Assembly: GCA_020081605.1 (NCBI GenBank) | Contig: JAHREC010000013.1 | Location: 6,882,001-6,946,000 of the forward strand | Origin: Albifimbria verrucaria | Taxonomy: Eukaryota > Ascomycota > Sordariomycetes > Hypocreales > Stachybotryaceae | Direction of reading: 5' to 3' | Length of the DNA: 64,000 nucleotides | Shown: positions 26,082-37,868 of the stretch, in pieces | How positions within the stretch are numbered: the first letter of the stretch is position 1 | Layout: every line of letters begins with the position of its first letter | Notes under the pieces: generated by a model | What the model was told of the DNA's origin: nothing | Database searches by the model: none | Seen by the model: only the letters and a program-made list of their open reading frames with translations | Program-made: the position numbers and the translations under genes

Positions 26082-26851
26082 ATGCCTTCCATGGCTGTCA
26101 TTCAGATTGACGTTATCTCGGACTTTGTTTGTGTGGTAGGTTGTGCCAGAGGCTCCGCGTAGCGACGCAATTATACAGGCAGGATTTATGGATTTGACTG
26201 ACCCATGACCTCCAGTGGTGCTATATAGGGAAGAAACAGCTCGAAGCAGCCATTGCACTTTATCAGAAAGTATACCCTGGTGGCAAGGACGACGTATTTT
26301 CCATTACATACCGGCCGTATTTTCTTGACTACAATGCGTCACCTCGAAGCATAGACAAATCCATTCTTATGGCCAAAAAGTTTGCTGAGACGAGCGAAGA
26401 AAAGAAGGCAGCGTTGCATCGGCGCATCAGCCAAATTGGTCAGTCCCTAGGCATCAACTTCAAATGGGGAGGCAAGATTGGGTGGACGAGAGAGGCACAT
26501 CGTCTTGTTTACTTGAGCCGGTCGCAACCCGCCGAGGTTCAAGACAAACTCTTGGAAGGAATCTTTTCGGCGTATCACGAACATGAGAAGGATATTGCGT
26601 CAGTCGGTACTCTTCGTCAGATTGCTGTTGATGCCGGCATAGACGATGAGGAGGTGGATGGGTGGTTGACATCTAACGAGGGCCTGGACGAGATGCTGGC
26701 AGAGGTACAGGAATTTCGAACAATTCGCGAGAAGACTGGTGTTCCTGCTTACCGTATCCAGAATGCGTACATGCTGGAAGGCTCCCAAGACCTGCAAGAT
26801 TGGATGGAGATATTTATAAAAATTAGAGAGAACGAGCTGGGTCAATCGTGA
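26082..26851 (+). CDS. DsbA-like thioredoxin-fold oxidoreductase (FrnE type)
   Basis: Two exons with intron 26136-26215 give 229 residues without frameshift. The first exon, MPSMAVIQIDVISDFVCV, joins WCYIGKKQLEAAI, so the intron splits the CVWC redox motif. This matches the CPWCYIG start of DSBA/FrnE-like proteins related to 2-hydroxychromene-2-carboxylate isomerase. Later features are ITYRPYFLDYNASP, the helical insertion with KWGGKIGWTREAHRLV, and GVPAYRIQNAYMLEGSQD, which replaces the usual GVP.F. ..ygisGAQ ending. Members are thiol oxidoreductases or glutathione-dependent isomerases in the cytosol. It converges on the SDR at 26938 with only 86 nt between stop codons. Confidence 0.9.
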
Positions 26852-26937
26852 AAAGGAAACGCAACACCTCGCCATTGATTTCATCACAATTGAACTCATA
26901 AAGAACATTTCCCTTTGATTGCCAATTATATGATTGC

Positions 26938-27793
26938 TCAATACATTTCTAATCCTCCGCTCGCCGAAAATGCTTGTCCACTCACCCATCGGCTTCCCTC
27001 GCTTGCTAGCCACGCTACTATTTGGGCCACATCATCTACCGTGCCCAAGCGATGCTCTACAGGAGTCTGCTCCTTTTGAATTTCCACAAGACGTTTTGGA
27101 ATATTGTCAAGCATGTCGCTCTGGACCGGCCCCGGATTCACGGTATTGACTGTGTGGCCCTCATCACCCAGCTCGGCTGCCAAACATCGTGTTATGCCCT
27201 CGAGAGCGGCCTTTGAAGAGCAGTAAAGGGACAAGTCTTTGAAGCCGCGCCTACCACCGACTGAGCCGATGTTAATGATGCGACCAGGGGCTCGCAGATG
27301 CGGCTTGACTGCCTGCACCATGAGAAGCGGTGCCCGCACGTTGAGATGGTAGATGGAGTCAAAGTCGCTGAGTGTGATTTCGTGGAAGGGTTTCACCAAT
27401 TCGGCTGCCGCATTGTTGACGAGTATATCAATCTTCGGTCCAAATGCAGCGACTGTCTGTCGCACAATCTTCTCAGGGCTTGAGGGGTCACGTAGATCTG
27501 CCCTGATGCCAATACATTGTGAAGGTGGTACTAGGTTGGCCACCTTCTCGGATAACTCTTGCACGAATTTCTCGCTGCTTGGAGATGTATAAGTCGCGGC
27601 GATCTAGCATGATTTGTTAGTAAACAAGGAAAGAAAATTTGTAAAAGGCCTTTTGCTTTGGTCATACCTTTGCGCCACGCCGAGCCAGCTCTATGGCGAA
27701 GCCAAACCCTAGACCTCGCGAAGCGCCAGTGACGATGGCTACCTTGCCATTAAGCGTGCCTTCAACATTTTTCAAGTCTGATGTCGAAGCCAT
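26938..27793 (-). CDS. Short-chain dehydrogenase/reductase
   Basis: Two exons (intron 27667-27604) give an intact 263-residue classical SDR from MASTSDLKNVEGTLNGK. Marks are VAIVTGASRGLGFGFAIEL (cofactor glycines), DILVNNAAAELV, the Ser of IINIGSVGGRRG, and YCSSKAALEG for the catalytic Tyr-Lys. VNTVNPGPVQSDM and the ending VSGQAFSASGGLEMY are also typical. The start of the cofactor fold, with Arg after the first glycine, suggests NADP. The substrate cannot be told from sequence; the ketoacyl-reductase-like layout fits many fungal metabolic SDRs. It converges on the DsbA-like gene. Confidence 0.9.
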
Positions 27794-28375
27794 GGTGCTG
27801 AGACAGAGAACACTGGGAATTGTCCACAAAAGAGGATTTCCGTTGTTGCACCATTGTGCAAGCTTCGACGGACAAATAAATAATCTTGAAGCTGCATGGC
27901 GACGTCACAGGGTCAATCGATGAGTAGTAAACTTCCTGGCTTCGGCGTTAAGCCTCCCAGAATTCAGATTTCGGTGATACCATGACTCCTCTTATGGAGA
28001 CAAGTTCTACGACTATGGGAATGCTGCTACTTGGTCCTATCCGTTAACGTTATTTGCCTAAGCTATTGACGGCTGATTGACCCACGAGGCTCGTCTTGGC
28101 GCGGAGTTGGAGTTTGGTTCTCTATTGGCGAAGGAACGACAGTGGCTGGAGTTGATTCGTGTTACGCGCTACGCTAGGTACCTACGGTAGGTAGTTATCA
28201 TGTCTAAAGTAATTCTAGCCAGCTATGTGCTTGTCAAGGCACATCGTTAAAGCCCGGGCGCGTCATCTCTGCCTAATGCCCCCTGTGGGAAATGGAGCCA
28301 CGAATTTTCTTGTGCGTTAGTCAATAAGTACATGTGTTCTACGTATCTATGCCAATTATAATATAATGAATTCAC
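27794..28375. other. Intergenic, no supported gene
   Basis: About 580 nt between two minus-strand SDR genes, presumably the promoter of the first and terminator of the second. No coding character is seen. Confidence 0.6.
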
Positions 28376-29229
28376 TCATCGTTTAGCAAGTGAATCCAGC
28401 CCTGCTCTAGTCGTATGGTCCTTATCCATCATCCCTGTCCAACCTAGCCAGGTAGTGATCCACCCAATGAATGCGAACGATCCTCGCCAGAGCAAGGGCG
28501 GAGGATTTGCCTGGAGGATATCGGATACAACTTGCTGTGCATAATCCCGTGGATCTGTCGCTCTCATAGATCGCCCTTGGGCATTAGTCTCAATCGAGGT
28601 AGCCAGCGGCTTATAGAAGCTCCCTCGGGCAAAGCTTGCCCTTGCCTGCTGCTCGCACGGATTCCTGCAGTGTCTACTCCTCCAGACATAATTGTAACCA
28701 CCCTTATCCCCAGAGGGGCAAGCTCAACCCTCATGATATTGCCCATAGCTAGTAAAGCTGCCTTACTCGAAGCATACATGCCCTGCCAAACAGGGTGCAT
28801 GATGGCTGAAATGCTGCTTACATTTGCCACAATAGCCGTGCCGTTGGCAGCTTTAAGCGGTGGCAAAAACGACTGTATGACTCTCAGGGCCCCAAAGAAG
28901 TTGACATCAAATAGCCTCTGGCCGTCGCTGATGTCAACATCTGCCAATGGCATGAGGTTGAAGATGGCAGCATTGTTCACAAGAATATGGACCTGCCCTT
29001 CAGTAGCCTGTTGAATGGTTGCTACGGCCCGATCGATTGACTGCTGATCAGTCACATCCATTGCCAGAGTAATTATTCCCATTGACTCCAAGTGATTCAT
29101 TCTAGTGCCATCTGTTGAGGTTGCAAAGACACGGTGTCCATGGCGGCTGAATTCTTCTGCTAATGCGTCTCCAGCGCTACCTTGGCTGCAGCCTGTAACG
29201 ACTACAGTTTTCGCCGCTGCCTTGGCCAT
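28376..29229 (-). CDS. AYR1-like short-chain dehydrogenase (acyl-dihydroxyacetone-phosphate reductase type)
   Basis: About 284 residues from the ATG at 29229 (MAKAAAKTVVVTGCSQGSAG). SDR marks are the TGCSQGSAGDALA glycine motif, ILVNNAAIFNLMPL, NVSSISAIMHPVWQG and YASSKAALLA. The C-terminus (SFAFIGWITTWLGW) is hydrophobic, as in fungal AYR1-like reductases, which sit on lipid droplets or ER and reduce 1-acyl-DHAP in phospholipid synthesis. One missing base in the CCC at 28622-28624 shifts the frame between ALPEG and SFYKPLATSIETNAQG; similarity continues beyond it. The group also contains steroid- and retinol-type dehydrogenases, so substrate is uncertain. Confidence 0.87.
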
Positions 29230-30627
29230 ATTGTGATGGCACACGTTTCTGAGGGAGAAAAAAAAAGATAGAGAAAAAAAGCAAACCAATCTTGAGAAAC
29301 TTCTATGTCAACATTCGCAGATATCGTATGTGATCATGGAGCACAAAAGCTCAATATGAGTATCCATTTTCTTATTCGATGGCGATACAGTTGACTTTTT
29401 ATAGCGGACGGCAATCGGCTAAGCCGCCTACACGATTTCATTCTTTTAATTGCCTAATCTCATCACTGACCTTCCATCTAACTGACAACTCAAGACTTGT
29501 TGCAATACGGATTCAAGAAAGCAGTCCGGTGGCGTAATTACCCGTTTTCGCCGTCCTGCGTGTTATTGTTGGCCATCCGAGCGTTGACGGTATTCACGTC
29601 GGGGCGAAAGCACAGACTCGGAGCCGAGCCGTGGGTTGGTTCGGCAAGTCTCGGGCATCTGGATCTCTAGTGCGGCGCACTCAGTCTAATTTCTCCATAA
29701 ACCACTACTTCAATCCATCTTCAGTGCGTAACCAAAATGATATACAGATCATATCGCCTGAATGATTATCATAGTCATCAGATTGTCAGCGCAAGTTGAT
29801 TCGCTGGTAGATTAACAGGAGTTGCTGAAGCTCCTACGCATCAGTGGAAATAAGCTTACAACAGACAATGATGTTTTGTGTGATCATCATTTACAAGAAT
29901 CATCTCGAGACCCTTGAGACTCATAAACTGTCATTTTTATTGTCCGATAAACTGGGTCCTCGTTTTTGGCCCACAGGGAGTGAGGACTCAAGTTGTAGTC
30001 ATGATAATTCTGATTTGCCTACATCTTCTGTGGATTACTTAGACTAATGAACTGTTAATAATCTTCAGGTTCCAGATACTAACTAGCCGCCAGCTTGAAA
30101 CTAGGTCTATCCGGTCGTATCATAATTATTTGTGCTGAGTCTTCTGCATTCGATGCGAACGATTTGACAGCCCTGACGTAACATGACTGTCTAGCCTACT
30201 CCATTCAGTCCTGGTGCGCAAATGCAGCGTAAACACTATTCATCTTGGCTCATCGTGCGATTTGTGCATGCAGACAAGTCTGAGCATTTGCGACATTTTC
30301 ACATGACTTGGCGTGGTCTGCTTCATGACACTGCCAAGGGTCTTATCTGCTTTGTGGTGATTGCTATCTGTCTTGGCTTCTTGCTAAAGACGTGCTTATT
30401 ACTGGCGGAGGGCTGGTGGCTCAATCAATACCTAATTTCTTGCTCTAGGTTCTGATGACGCATTCAAATCTTGGCATCTCGGCGTCAAACTCCCACCCGG
30501 CTTTTTAAAAGAGAGACAGGTATGAATATGCGGCGTTCGTTATTCTGTCTGTTTGGCTCAGCCATGTTTGGCTTCCTAGCTATTTCTGTCAAGTCAGAGT
30601 CGCTGGAGATATTGTCTCACTCTCATT
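29230..30627. other. Divergent intergenic region upstream of noxC
   Basis: About 1.4 kb between the AYR1-like SDR and noxC, which are transcribed away from each other. It should hold both promoters and the noxC 5' UTR. A 78-codon frame at 30222-30455 contains one hydrophobic segment but lacks other support. Confidence 0.5.
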
Positions 30628-32863
30628 ATGGAAAAGAGCCATAACTCGCAGGCCGATCTTCTCAGTCACACAGCACGATGCACCGAAAACGTTAGATTCC
30701 TCGACGACGACGAGATCAAGCAATTCATTGATGATCTCGACCATAACCAGGACGGCCATGTGGATTATAGCGAGGTAGAACAGAAGCTGGATGAGACTCA
30801 TGATGAGCTCGTCTCCAAGCCTAGGAAACACCATGTCATCAAGAGAAATCACGACAGCCATGATGACCAAGCTCGCCACTCCTTTCTTCGTCGCATGATG
30901 GGCAACACGGATGCGCGACGAATTCCCGAGATGAATTTGCTGAGCTCGTGCGCAGCTGGAAAATCCCTTCCCTCAAGCAGGCCAAGAAGGAAGAGGATGA
31001 AGAGAAACAATACTTTAAGCGCCTGCCCGGGTGGCGGAGGATCCGTGCCTATTTCGCTGTTCACGGGCCAGAGATTGGGTGCATCGGGCTGATAGTCGCC
31101 ATGCAGCTCGCCTTTGGCATATGGCAGCTTGTCAAGTACCAGACGACGCCGCAATATCGAGCTGCTTTTGGTTGGGGAGTCGTCATGGCCAAGACTTGTG
31201 CTGGTGCTTTGTATCCGACCTTCTTTTTCTCATCCTCAGCATGTCAAGATATTTCTCGACCTGGCTTCGGCGATCGTATCACATTTCCCGATTCTTTAAC
31301 TGGGACTTATCACAAAGCTTTCACATCCGTATTTCCTGTGTGGCGATTCTGCTTGCTACACTGCATGCGATAGGACATCTGACAGGATCTTTCGTTCATG
31401 GCAGTGATACTAAGTATGAGGCTGCAGTTGCGCGGGTACTGGGTCCGGACGCTGTTCCTCGTCCATATATCGAGTACGTTCGTTCGATCCCAGGATTCAC
31501 TGGAATTACAGCGCTTGGCCTATTCTACCTCATATCTCTCCTCAGCATACCCCAAGTTCGCAAATGGAACTACGAAGTCTTCCAACTTGGACATCTTCTC
31601 ATGTTCCCTATAATTGGCTTACTCATGGCACACGGTTCTGCGGGCTTACTTCAATGGCCCATGTTCGGTTACTTTTTGGCTTTCCTGACGCTATTGGTAC
31701 TTGTAGAGCGGCTTGTTCGCGTATTTCTTGGACTACATCAGATTTCGGCCACCCTGAAAGTCCTGGACGACGAGACTGTCGAGATAACAGCCGTTATACC
31801 AAGTGAAAGGCTATGGAAATACAAAGCAGGACAATACATCTTCCTACAGGTGCCCCGTATCAGCTTTTTTCAATGGCACCCCTTTACTGTCTCGTTATGT
31901 CGAGGCAATGAGTTGACGGTGCATATCAAAACAGACGGAGATTGGACTAATAAGCTTCGCAAACTCGGTGGCGAGTCAAAAGAGTCCCAGATTGAAGTTG
32001 GTATCAATGGGCCCTTCGGTGCACCTGCGCAACGGTTCTATGACTTTAACCATTCGGTCATGATTGGAGCCGGCATTGGTGTTACACCGTTCTCTGGAAT
32101 ACTTGCAGATCTCCAGTACAAGGACGACCAGGATCATGGGAGTGCCATTCGAGAAAAGATAGATTCTCCAATGGATGCCACACCCTCTGAGAATGGAAAT
32201 GCAATGGAAACAGATTCAGCAAAAACTAAAGATGCGATCAAACCCGACAACGCCGCCGAACAGCATAAGCACCGGACAGACAGCTCACGGATGTTTGCCG
32301 ATGACTATCGCCGTGTAGATTTTCATTGGATGGTTCGAGATCGAAACTATCTTTTATGGCTTTCTGATCTCCTTAACGACGTCTTTCGCTCGCAGGAATG
32401 GCATCGTCGGAACTCTAATGCTCCCCATCTGGACATTCGTATCCATACCCATGTAACAGCAAAGCGCAAGAACATAGTTACACACGTCTACCGCTGGCTT
32501 TTAGAAATGCACCGAACCGAAGCCCACCCTGCCTCCCCTCTCACCGGCCTGTTGAATCCTACGCATTTTGGGCGTCCAGACTTCGATAAGATCTTGGATG
32601 ATCATTATGCAGAAATGTTGGACTTTCGAGTTAGTCAGAGGCGGCGGGCGGAAGGAAGACTGAGCAATCAGTCTCAATCGGGCGCCGATGATTATAGTAG
32701 TGTGTCGTCGATATACGACGAAGAGCTCAAAGTTGGGGTATTCTACTGCGGCACACCAGTCGTTGGTGAAATTTTAGCCGATAAATGCCGGGAGCTGACC
32801 ACTAGGGGCCGTCATGATGGATCAAAGATTGAGTATCACTTCATGATTGAGGTTTTTGGCTAG
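30628..32863 (+). CDS. noxC: NADPH oxidase C (EF-hand Nox)
   Basis: About 745 residues. The N-terminus carries a full EF-hand loop, DLDHNQDGHVDYSEVE, near residue 37, as in fungal NoxC and animal Nox5-type calcium-regulated enzymes. The membrane part has the four haem histidines: FHIRISCVAILLATLH (13 residues between His) and GHLLMFPIIGLLMAHG (12 between). Then come the FAD site WHPFTVSL and the NADPH site GAGIGVTPFSGILADL, a long Glu/Asp/Lys-rich insertion of about 60 residues, and GVFYCGTPVVGEIL. The enzyme passes electrons from cytosolic NADPH across a membrane to make superoxide, used in fungal development and host contact. One-base deletions are at the C run 30925-30927 and the T run 31224-31228. 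No intron is needed. Confidence 0.95.
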
Positions 32864-33651
32864 TAGGTAGATTTATGAACTGTTGTTTCCTGAGAAACTT
32901 GCCACATAATTGCAAAAGAACAGGTGAAGACTTCGGTGGAATCTATCATAGTCAAATCTGAGGCCGGCATGTTCGTTTGGTATTTATCAATAAAGCAAGC
33001 CATAATGAACTATTTTGGTCCAATATTCTTACTCCTTCTCCCACCACTCAGACACATGTGCCAGCACCATTTTTAATGGCCATTGTCTCTGTCTGAGATA
33101 AGTCCCTGGCGGATATGGTCGATCTTCTTTACAAGCTTTGTGAAATCCCGGCTGCCTGCGAGAGCAAAGAACGATTTGGGTAAAACTACCTGAAAGGTTT
33201 TGCCTTTTATAATTACTCCGGTCCGTGACAAGGGCAAGGGTTTCCCAATTCTTTTGATGGCACGGCTCATGGAAACCCTCCACCGGGCATTTCTTGCCGA
33301 TATCTCCGGGCTCGGTGGACAACCGAATCAGCCACCAGTTGGACCAGCAGTTTGAATAAGCAGCGTAGCATCGGCTTTCCGTAAAAGGCTGGAAAAACAA
33401 GCATGTCATCCTTAGCAATCTTTCTCCATGGGGAAATGCCGACATTGATTGGTCATGGCATTTACCCTCGCCCTTCCGCTGAGCCAGTCTATCCCTGTAC
33501 AGGAAGAGTCCGCCAATAGCAACGAAAGTGCTATAGTGGCGGAATCTAGTATTTAATGACATAACGCCGGCAGATTGCGTGCACCTTCTCCCTTCTTCCA
33601 CCCCGCCAATTCAATTAACTGGGCTATTCTCAACTTCGATAACGAGTCACA
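32864..33651. other. Intergenic with an unassigned minus-strand open stretch
   Basis: About 790 nt upstream of the dienelactone hydrolase. Two overlapping minus-strand frames (33029-33601 and 33073-33270) read partly like protein (KGKTFQVVLPKSFFALAG), but the longer one begins at GTG, both are interrupted and no family is recognised. Confidence 0.4.
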
Positions 33652-34605
33652 ATGTTCAAACTCGTCCGTCTCGTAGCTCTGCTGAGCATTGGATCGTCTC
33701 TAGTGACAGCCACTTCTTCAAGCTCACACGGACCTGTTGCTATCCACACAGGAAAGCCTGCAGGCAAGGAAGTCAAGTATAACGACCGTACGTGTGTTCT
33801 GATACTCAATTGTTGCACTACGTGATCTGATCATGAATGCTAGTTACCTTGTATGTTACCGGGAGGAAGTCGGACACGGCGGTTCTGTACCTGACCGACG
33901 TGTTCGGAATCCAATTGCCCGAGAATAAATTGTTAGTACGACCAAGCTCGGAGCTCTGATGACGATGTCAACTAACAATTGCGAAGGCTTGCGGACAGCT
34001 TTGCCAAAGCCGGTTACCTTACGGTGGCACCGGATCTCTTCGATGGGAAGCCTGCTCCGGAAGACATCGATGGCACTCCTGGCTTCAATGTCACCGAATT
34101 TCTGAACAATCATCGCCCTGAGATTACAGACCCACTGATTTCAGTTGCCGTTGACTACATCCATTCTAAACTCAAGGTCAAGAAGATTGCAGTAACTGGT
34201 TATTGCTTCGGAGGCCGCTACACCTTCCGTTTCCTCGCAAAGGGCAAAGGTGGAAACGCGGGCTTCGCGGCTCACCCTAGTCTCCTACAGGATGATGAGA
34301 TTCTTGCAATCACCGCGCCCGCATCCGTCGCTGCAGCAGGTAAGTGATCTTCCAAAATCGGCAGAATTCTAGATTGCTGATCTTTTGTAGAGACTGACAA
34401 TCTGATGCCACCTGCGCGCCGCCACGAGATCGAGAGCCTGCTCGGAACCACCAAACAACCCTACTCGCTTGCACTATACAGCGGCACTCCTCACGGTTTT
34501 GCAGTCCGCGCAAACATTTCGGACGCGCAGCAGAAGTTTGGAAAGGAAGAAGCTTTCGTCCAGGCAGTCAGGTGGTTCGACAGCTGGGCCAAGGCTTCAA
34601 AATAG
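33652..34605 (+). CDS. Secreted dienelactone hydrolase-family protein
   Basis: Four exons with introns 33788-33843, 33932-33986 and 34340-34390 give an intact 263-residue protein. MFKLVRLVALLSIGSSLVTA is a signal peptide, which is unusual for a mainly cytosolic family but known in fungi. The alpha/beta hydrolase core has LYLTDVFGIQL, LTVAPDLFDGKP, the nucleophile motif VTGYCFGGRY (Cys), and a C-terminal His in SGTPHGFAVR. Family members open dienelactone rings in aromatic breakdown, but many fungal members act on other esters. It is convergent with the aminopeptidase. Nearby lactonase-like and transporter genes suggest a catabolic role; this is inference. Confidence 0.92.
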
Positions 34606-34900
34606 ATGTGGAACGGCAGCTGTGCATACTGCAAGAGGCCTGCGGAAAGATTCGTAGAAGGCCCTGGATATTCACTTAAGAATTTGTACATATTATTGTA
34701 GTTACTGGGCTTCTAGGCGACAGTAGTTCAACTCAAACGTCTAGTATCGTCGAATCACTTCGTCATTGGACCTACACGTCAATTTCAGACCCATATAAAT
34801 GCCATTCCAGTACAACAGGATTGGATATACGGCGCGGCGAGACCCCATCTGGAGTCCGATCAAATCAATTCATGTTCTAAGCAGGACCTTGGCTACACAT

Positions 34901-37521
34901 TTAATCCTCCAAATAATGTTGCGTCTTCAGCCAACCCTCCACGTCCGATCGGCCTCGTTGGAGCCAATTTAGCTTCACATTGATTGCATCTAAACCCTGG
35001 GCCAAGTCCATATCGATACCGCTCGTGCTCTTCCCTTCGAAGAATTTCTCCACGTCTCTTTTCTGCTCTTCCTTCGTGAAAGCTGCCACAGCCAATTGCA
35101 GAATCCTTCCAATCATGCCGATGGAGGATGGGAACTTCTCTCGCAACAACTCCCAGTTTTCCTTTTCCCACGCCCAAAGTGCACGAATGCCATCGGGATG
35201 AGATCTCAAACCACCTAGGACCAAGTAAATGTCCTGGCTTTTGACCTGCTCGTTGAAGGCATATTTCAATGTTCTTTGAATCAACTCAGCCGAACGAGCT
35301 GATCCGAGACAAGCAAGTGCGGCGATTCGCTCACTGCTAGTTGTGGCAGTTTCATACTCCTTCAAGACAGCCTCGTACTCGGCTTCACCACCCATACGGA
35401 TTGCTGTTGAGAACACTGCTCTTCGAAGATTTGGGTGCAGTGCAGTGCGGTCACCACCTTTGAATTTCTTGAACATCTGTAAAGCATCAGAGGTGGCTTT
35501 CTCGTCATTTGCATCGCAGGCAACACCAAACATGAGGGTCTTGAATTGTTGTTCGATGTGTCCGTCATCTTCCTTGAATGCCCATCCAATCTCGTGAGCT
35601 TTCTTTTTCACTATAGCCCGTTGGAAATCTCTCAAACCATTTCGAGTCTTTTCATCTTCAAACAGCCACGCTGCTTTGAGTGCTCCTATAGAAGCGGAAA
35701 TTTCGTCCCAGACTTGATACTCGGGTTCTGTATCAAAAGATGTGAGAAGTGTGAGAAGCTCTGACGTCTTCTGGTATCCCGCTTCAGCCAAGGCCGCGAC
35801 GTCAGCAATCATACCAGTGCGGTCAGGCACAGGAAGCATGCCCTTTCTGGCTGCTTCTCCGAGGCGTTGCAACCTTTCGCCTGAGTAGAGTGTCCGGTAT
35901 AAGCTTGAATGCTCTGCATTGAGCTTGAAAAATGCCATATCTGGGACTTGAAAAGCGCCTTCTCGATCCAGGAGCGTGAGATCGGTATTGATACCGTCGG
36001 CAGTGCGAAGACCCAGAACAATCGGGTAGATGGTCTTGTCATCCTCGGGTTGTACATCCCCAGTACGTAGGAACCGACTCTGCCTCAGTCGAATAGTGTT
36101 GTTTTCACTATCCTCGGTCACCGTAACAACTGGATAGCCAACTTCCTTGGTCCATATGGCACCAATCTTCTCAACGTCCTTGCCACTTGCCTCGCTCAAT
36201 GCAGCCCACAGATCCTCAGTCACTGTGTTGCCATACGAGTGCTTCTTCAGATATCTGCGTATGCCTTCCATGAACACATCTTCTCCCAGGTATTTGGAAA
36301 TCATTCGAATAACCGATGAGCCTTTGGCGTAAGAAATATCATCGAAGATCTGGTTTATTTCGTCTGCAACCTTGACCTGAATTTCGATGGGGTGAGAGCT
36401 TCGCAAGGAATCCAAGCTCAGCGCATCTCTCAAATTGTCTGTCACGTAGCCGTCCCAAACTTTCCATCCAGGATAGAACACGTTGCACGAGTACCATGAC
36501 ATCCAGGTTGCGAATCCCTCGTTCAGCCATAGACCTTCCCAGAAGTCCATTGTAACCAGGTTTCCAAACCATTGATGAGCGAGTTCATGCTGAACAATCT
36601 CGGTGAGCCGATACTTGGTCGATGCACTGCTTTTCTCTTCGTCATACAGCAATGCCACAACTCTGTATGTAACCAATCCCCAGTTCTCCATTGCTCCGGC
36701 AGCAAAGTCTGGCACGGCAACCATGTCCATTTTGGGAAGAGGATACTCGATGCCGAACTCCTTTTCATAGAACTCGAGGGTTTTGGCGCCAAGCTCGGCA
36801 GAGTAAACGCCATGTTCAATTTTTTGATCGGGTGTGCAATAAACCCGAACCGGGAGCCTGAAGATATTTGTCTCATACACATTCAGTTCGCCAACAATGA
36901 ATGCCACTAGGTATGTCGACATGAGTGGGGAGTTGTTAAAAACAATTCTTTTGCGTTTGCCTCCAGTCTTTTCACTGGTTTCTTCCTTTTCGCTAGCAAC
37001 GTCCATATTACTGAGGCAAGTCATGTTAAGATCTGCAATCAATGTGACACCAAATGTCGCCTTCAAGGCTGGTTCATCGAAACAAGGAAAAGCACGGCGG
37101 GCATCTGTAGCTGCTAGCTGCGTCACGGCGAGCCAATGCGTGTTTCCTTCTTGGTCCTTCCAGGATGAACGATAGAATCCGGCCATCACATCATTCAACT
37201 GGCCTGTAAACCGTTGGGAAACTGTTGCCTTTGGCCTGCTTTAAGCGTCCGACCCAGGTCGATCCGCAACACGTCGCTATCTGCATCGTGATGGAGGCCG
37301 GTGGGTAGGAATTTATCTGCCCCATCGACTATAACTTCAGTTGAGTGAACCTCTATGTCCTTGGTGTTCAACGAGATGGCATTAGAATCCTCATGGACGT
37401 CAAGATGGATCTGAACGTGGCCATCGAACGTAAAGTTGGCAAAATCAGGCTCCAAGACGATGTCATAGTGGAACGGCTTGACATTCTTGGGTAGAACCTG
37501 GCGGCCTTGTGGATCGCTCAT
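34901..37521 (-). CDS. M1-family zinc aminopeptidase (yeast Aap1/Ape2-like)
   Basis: About 873 residues from MSDPQGRQVLPKNVKP at 37521; no upstream ATG extends it. The catalytic region has FAAGAMENWGL (substrate N-terminus binding), the zinc motif VQHELAHQWFGNLVT with the third ligand in LWLNEGFATW, and a Tyr in DISYAKGSSVIRM that would stabilise the transition state. The ERAP1-like C-terminal helical domain follows, ending near NWLQRGRSDVEGWL. The enzyme removes single amino acids from peptide N-termini, in cytosol or periplasm. One base is missing at 37230-37232, just before FTGQLNDVMAGFYRSSW. No intron is visible. It is a housekeeping gene convergent with the dienelactone hydrolase. Confidence 0.95.
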
Positions 37522-37868
37522 GTTGACGACTCTACGGTTCTGGTCTGCTTGGTTATGAATGACGATAGATGGCAATGTAGCAGTTGAAATGACAAAGCGG
37601 GGCTGCTACGTGCAGAGAGCCAAGTCTCCCCGCCGCTTGTACGACTCATGCCTCATTGACCCACCATCGCTGTCTTACCCTACAGGCATGAACCCGTGGT
37701 CCTGAAGGAAGGCCTTGGCTGTGGCAGCAAGCGGTTGAAACAGTCATCTTGTAGTAACAAAGTGATGGCGGTTGACAGCCAAATAGTTAATACTATTATG
37801 GCAATAAGAAGTGACGGCCATCACATGCGATACAAAATGATATTCAAGCAGGTCCCTCAGCCAGCTTA
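37522..37868. other. Short intergenic region
   Basis: About 350 nt between the aminopeptidase start and the SMP-30-like stop on the same strand; the aminopeptidase promoter lies here. No gene is seen. Confidence 0.6.

Noticed and set aside
33029..33601. 190-codon minus-strand open frame
   Set aside because: It begins at GTG, an overlapping frame looks equally protein-like over part of it, and no family or signal peptide is recognisable.
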